In this document: positions 60,967 to 64,000 of the stretch, in pieces
How the letters are laid out: each line of letters opens with the position of its first letter
How positions within the stretch are numbered: position 1 is the stretch's first letter
Origin: Flavobacterium amniphilum
GTDB taxonomy: Bacteria > Bacteroidota > Bacteroidia > Flavobacteriales > Flavobacteriaceae
Reading direction: 5' to 3'
DNA length: 64,000 nucleotides
Assembly: GCF_023634845.1 (NCBI RefSeq)
Contig: NZ_JAMLJL010000004.1
Coordinates: 62,001 to 126,000, forward strand
The notes under the pieces: generated by a model
Told to the model about the DNA's origin: nothing
Database searches by the model: none
The model's input: only the letters and a program-made list of their open reading frames with translations
Translations under genes and position numbers: made by a program

Positions 60967-61291
60967 CGACTATCGTTCAAAAATGAACGAAAAATTATTG
61001 GCTGACGACAACAAAGTCATCAAGCGCATTTTCAATTTAGACACCAACACGTATGCAGAAGGTGCTTTGGATGTAAAAACAAAAGAATTACTGGGTTTAG
61101 TAGCCTCGGCAGTATTACGTTGTGATGATTGTATCAAATATCACTTGGAAACCTGTTATAAATTAGGGATCAACAGAAAAGAAATGATGGAAGCCATGAG
61201 TGTTGCGACTTTAGTTGGCGGAACAATCGTAATTCCGCATTTGAGAAGAGCTTATGAATTTTGGGAAGCACTCGAAGAATCAGGACAGTAA
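60941..61291 (+). CDS. Carboxymuconolactone decarboxylase/AhpD-like family protein
   Basis: A 116-aa alkylhydroperoxidase-like protein. The CxxC redox motif is in LRCDDCIKYHLETCYKLG, with the family's His. VATLVGGTIVIPHLRRAYEFWEAL is the C-terminal helix. It probably acts as a thiol-dependent antioxidant or decarboxylase-like enzyme. The start lies inside tatC, giving a 26-nt overlap; the ATG after AAAAAAA is the only good start before the conserved core. Confidence 0.9.
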   Translation: MSNLVQEFNDYRSKMNEKLLADDNKVIKRIFNLDTNTYAEGALDVKTKELLGLVASAVLRCDDCIKYHLETCYKLGINRKEMMEAMSVATLVGGTIVIPHLRRAYEFWEALEESGQ

Positions 61292-61381
61292 GCCAACAAA
61301 AACAAAACTAAATAATTGTTAATTCAGCTAACTGATTATCCAGTTATTCGTTAATTTGCAAAAATCCAGTAACTTAAGAAA

Positions 61382-62122
61382 ATGATATTAAGAGCAGATA
61401 ATTTAATCAAAACCTACAAAAAAAGAACGGTTGTTAAAGGTATTTCGGTTGAAGTAAACCAAGGTGAAATCGTAGGATTATTAGGTCCGAACGGTGCCGG
61501 GAAAACAACTTCCTTTTACATGATTGTAGGATTGGTAAAACCAAATTCAGGAAATATTTACCTCGATGACATGAACATCACCGATTTCCCGATGTACAAA
61601 CGCGCCCAAAACGGTATTGGTTATCTTGCTCAGGAAGCTTCTGTTTTCAGAAAAATGACAATTGAAGACAATATCATGAGTGTACTGCAATTGACAAATT
61701 TGACCAAACAGGAACAGGAAGCCAAAATGGAAGATTTAATCAATGAATTTTCCTTAGGACATATCCGCACAAACCGTGGTGACTTACTTTCAGGTGGTGA
61801 GCGTCGCCGTACTGAAATTGCACGTTGTTTGGCAACCGATCCGAAATTTATCCTTTTGGACGAACCATTCGCAGGAGTTGACCCTGTTGCAGTGGAGGAT
61901 ATTCAGCGTATTGTCGCCAAATTAAAAAATAAAAACATCGGAATTTTGATTACCGACCATAACGTACAGGAAACCCTTGCCATCACCGATAAAACCTACT
62001 TAATGTTTGAAGGTGGAATTCTGAAAGCCGGTGTTCCGGAAGAATTGGTTGAAGACGAAATGGTACGCCGCGTTTATCTTGGACAAAACTTTGAATTAAG
62101 AAGAACAAAAATTGAATTTTAA
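61382..62122 (+). CDS. lptB: Lipopolysaccharide export ATPase LptB
   Basis: A 246-aa ABC ATPase that drives LptFG lipopolysaccharide extraction. Walker A GPNGAGKTTSFYMIVG, Q-loop YLAQEASVFRKMT, signature LLSGGERRRTEIARCLA (the LptB form), Walker B FILLDEPFAGVDPVA and His switch TDHNVQETLAI. TTAATTTG upstream at about 61351 may be a weak -7 element. Confidence 0.95.
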   Translation: MILRADNLIKTYKKRTVVKGISVEVNQGEIVGLLGPNGAGKTTSFYMIVGLVKPNSGNIYLDDMNITDFPMYKRAQNGIGYLAQEASVFRKMTIEDNIMSVLQLTNLTKQEQEAKMEDLINEFSLGHIRTNRGDLLSGGERRRTEIARCLATDPKFILLDEPFAGVDPVAVEDIQRIVAKLKNKNIGILITDHNVQETLAITDKTYLMFEGGILKAGVPEELVEDEMVRRVYLGQNFELRRTKIEF

Positions 62123-62133
62123 CAATTCTTTTC

Positions 62134-62358
62134 ATGAAACCTTCAAAAGAACAGATTGAACAATGGCATAATGATCCCAAAAACTGGAAATGGGGATCAA
62201 TTTATTACAATCCGGAAGATCCGAGAGGATGGGTAAATAAAAGAATTGAATGGATGGGATGGACTGTGAATTTTGCCAACAGAAAAGGTGTCAGCATATT
62301 CCTTACTATTACAGTGATTATTATCTTAATAATGGTGTTTTTACCTAAGAAGAGCTAA
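62134..62358 (+). CDS. DUF5808 small membrane protein
   Basis: A 74-aa protein. The first part DPKNWKWGSIYYNPEDPRGWVNKRIEWMGWTVNFAN fits the DUF5808 pattern; a C-terminal membrane helix (FLTITVIIILIMVFL) follows. Function unknown. 11 nt after lptB, so it is likely co-transcribed. Its stop is 2 nt from the convergent lysozyme gene. Confidence 0.85.
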   Translation: MKPSKEQIEQWHNDPKNWKWGSIYYNPEDPRGWVNKRIEWMGWTVNFANRKGVSIFLTITVIIILIMVFLPKKS

Positions 62359-62360
62359 AA

Positions 62361-63209
62361 TCATTTAATCAACAATTCTTTCATCTCAACTGAAGTTCCG
62401 TTATAGATATTAATATCAACCGGGCCTTTTATACCGTGTATCTTACCGGTTTCGGTAAATTGCCACAAAGACCATTCATCATCAATATCTTTATAAAAAG
62501 CAGTATAATTGGCAATCCAAAAAGGATATGTCTCAAAATCATCGCGGAGAAAATCTTCATAATAACTTTCACTACTGTAAATAATAGGTTTCACCCCATA
62601 ATGCGCTTCAACCTTTTCAAGCCATCGCTTTAATCCGACTTTCAAACGTTCAATTGATTGCTCCTTCGGTAATTTTTCAATATCCAGAACCGGTGGAAAA
62701 TCACCTTCTACCAACGTAACCTGTTTGATAAAGTTATCGGCCTGTTCTATGGAATTTTCATTGGGACGGTAATAATGGTAAGCACCACAAATCAATCCTT
62801 TTTCTTTGGCTTTCTTCCAGTACTTTTTAAACTTATAATCAGCCCTGTCGTTACCCACACTTGCACGTATAAAAACGAATTCTATGGGATAACCGCCTTC
62901 AATTTCTTTCAATTCATCCCAATCCACTTTATCCTGATACTCCGAAATATCAATCCCAAACGATTTTTCAATATGTGTATCCAAAACCTTATCTATTGGC
63001 ATGGACCGGGCTTCGGCAAAAAGAATCTTATCGGTGGTAAACCCAAGATACTTAACTAATATATTTTTTTGACTGTATACAAAAGCAATAAATCCGAACG
63101 TCAGCAATAACTTAAAAAAAAGTGAACTTGAGAAAAAAGAAGGTTTGGAATCAGCTTTTTTCTTCGGTATTGGTTTTCTGGATACAGGCTTTCGTTTTTG
63201 TGCTGGCAT
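62361..63209 (-). CDS. Glycoside hydrolase family 25 lysozyme, membrane-anchored
   Basis: A 282-aa N-acetylmuramidase. A basic N-terminus and a membrane helix (FFKLLLTFGFIAFVYSQKNI, about 32-50) anchor it toward the periplasm. Catalytic region: GIDISEYQDKVDWDEL, FVFIRASVG, GAYHYYRPNE, FPPVLDIEKLP (Asp/Glu pair), WLEKVEAHYGVKPIIYSS and WSLWQFTETG. The stop of pssA overlaps its ATG by one base. Confidence 0.93.
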   Translation of the reverse strand: MPAQKRKPVSRKPIPKKKADSKPSFFSSSLFFKLLLTFGFIAFVYSQKNILVKYLGFTTDKILFAEARSMPIDKVLDTHIEKSFGIDISEYQDKVDWDELKEIEGGYPIEFVFIRASVGNDRADYKFKKYWKKAKEKGLICGAYHYYRPNENSIEQADNFIKQVTLVEGDFPPVLDIEKLPKEQSIERLKVGLKRWLEKVEAHYGVKPIIYSSESYYEDFLRDDFETYPFWIANYTAFYKDIDDEWSLWQFTETGKIHGIKGPVDINIYNGTSVEMKELLIK

Positions 63210-63925
63210 TAACCTTGTTTTTTGGCAAAAAAGTTATTAAAAACAGAAGTCAAGACATACAATAAAATCACCAAAGTAACTCCCAGATAACGGAATAAAA
63301 CCAATAATATAACCGACGCTAAAAGAAAGAATATCTGCAATGAATTTTTCTGAAAACTGAAATTTTTCACTTTCAAAGAAAACAAAGGAACTTCAGCATT
63401 CATGATAAAAGCACTCAAAAGGCAAATCACGACAAGTACCCATGGATTGCCTAAAATTTCATTTACAAGATTTATATTTCCATATAAAACCACTAGTGGA
63501 ATACTGATAATAAACAAAGCATTCGCCGGTGTTGGCAAACCGATGAAAGAATCGGTCTGACGTGTATCAATATTAAAATTCGCCAAACGGAAACAAGCAC
63601 CCAAAGTCACTACAAACCCAACATAAGGCAGGAAAGAAAATACTTCGGCATCATAGCGCATACTTTTAAGGAACTGAAACATGACCAATCCAGGAGCAAC
63701 TCCGCTTGTTACCATATCAGCCAAAGAATCCAACTGCAAACCCAACTCACTTTGAACTTTGAACAAACGGGCAAAAAATCCGTCAAAAAAATCAAGAAAA
63801 ATACCTAAACACACAAACAGAAAAGCCCATTCGAATTGATCCTGTGATGCATAAACAACAGCCACACAGCCGCAAAAAAGATTCAAAAGCGTAATTACAT
63901 TGGGGATTTGAGATTTAACAGACAT
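63209..63925 (-). CDS. pssA: CDP-diacylglycerol-serine O-phosphatidyltransferase
   Basis: A 238-aa membrane enzyme making phosphatidylserine, the precursor of phosphatidylethanolamine. The CDP-alcohol phosphatidyltransferase motif is spread over LDFFDGFFARLFKVQSELGLQLDSLADMV (DG-x2-AR-x8-G-x3-D-x3-D). About seven hydrophobic segments. Shares one base with the lysozyme gene downstream. Confidence 0.94.
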   Translation of the reverse strand: MSVKSQIPNVITLLNLFCGCVAVVYASQDQFEWAFLFVCLGIFLDFFDGFFARLFKVQSELGLQLDSLADMVTSGVAPGLVMFQFLKSMRYDAEVFSFLPYVGFVVTLGACFRLANFNIDTRQTDSFIGLPTPANALFIISIPLVVLYGNINLVNEILGNPWVLVVICLLSAFIMNAEVPLFSLKVKNFSFQKNSLQIFFLLASVILLVLFRYLGVTLVILLYVLTSVFNNFFAKKQG

Positions 63926-63956
63926 AAAATAAGTTTTAAATGGTATTTTTACCCGA

Positions 63957-63964
63957 CAAATTTA
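63957..63964 (-). promoter_or_regulatory. -7 promoter element of pssA
   Basis: Minus strand TAAATTTG, exact TAnnTTTG match, 31 nt upstream of the pssA ATG. Confidence 0.5.
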
Positions 63965-64000
63965 ACACAATAACTTTATAAGTTGTTGAGTTTATTATAT

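Noticed and set aside
1..64000. tRNA, rRNA, tmRNA or IS elements
   Set aside because: No cloverleaf-like or conserved RNA segments and no transposase motifs or terminal inverted repeats were seen in the intergenic regions.

Overview
The window looks like a chromosome segment of a Flavobacteriaceae bacterium, most likely Flavobacterium or a close relative. The DNA is AT-rich. Promoters follow the Bacteroidota pattern (TAnnTTTG at -7, weak or absent Shine-Dalgarno sites). Many gene neighbourhoods are familiar from that family: parA-parB-DUF5683-dapB-lepB-WbqC, two rhomboids with mutL, DUF164/Nif3, lpxK-punA, recF-Trx-DUF2461-murB, and TPR protein-ribH. I see no tRNA, rRNA, IS element, prophage structural gene or CRISPR array.

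Layout. 1-4.7 kb: a TPR/AraC regulator (cut by the window edge), a 59-residue double-glycine leader peptide ending in Cys, and two tandem subtilisin-like proteases; together they look like a RiPP-type or secreted-peptide cassette. 4.7-9.98 kb: a flavohemoprotein (NO detoxification) with a small membrane protein and a Crp/Fnr-like dyad, an APC amino-acid permease, a 620-bp satellite with 24 GTACCA units, and an aminotransferase. 10-13.2 kb: a giant VIT/VWA/DUF2135 protein. 13.4-19.8 kb: a dienoyl-CoA-reductase-like SDR, then chromosome partitioning, lysine/peptidoglycan precursor synthesis and signal peptidase genes. 19.8-27.5 kb (minus): an EEP phosphatase, two rhomboids, MutL, a hydrolase, a coiled-coil protein with a degenerate zinc ribbon, and Nif3. 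27.5-33.5 kb: LpxK, purine nucleoside phosphorylase, a hybrid histidine kinase, GAPDH and lipoyl synthase. 33.7-35.4 kb: a secreted protein and a TonB protein.

35.5-43.6 kb (minus) is the most unusual region. It is an operon-like run of seven genes: a caspase-fold protease, a V8/trypsin-like protease, a 674-aa unknown, a 132-aa unknown that duplicates one domain of the 674-aa protein, a 709-aa unknown with an internal repeat, a CYTH-like 220-aa protein, and an endolysin-type N-acetylmuramidase. None has a recognisable signal peptide. Two proteases of different catalytic classes, large beta-rich unknowns and a peptidoglycan hydrolase suggest a protease-gated lysis, immunity or toxin system that I cannot match to a named system.

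43.9-64 kb is mostly housekeeping: an MFS transporter, an ECF sigma factor with a glycosyltransferase, PaiB-like, MurB, DUF2461, a rhodanese-thioredoxin lipoprotein, RecF, a TPR protein, RibH, RluF, an FAD dehydrogenase, RecQ, KdsD, TatC, an AhpD-like protein, LptB, DUF5808, a GH25 lysozyme and PssA. LpxK, KdsD and LptB all serve lipopolysaccharide, as expected for a Gram-negative.

All coordinates, motif positions and repeat counts were read by eye. Family assignments are from recognition of motifs, not from searches.
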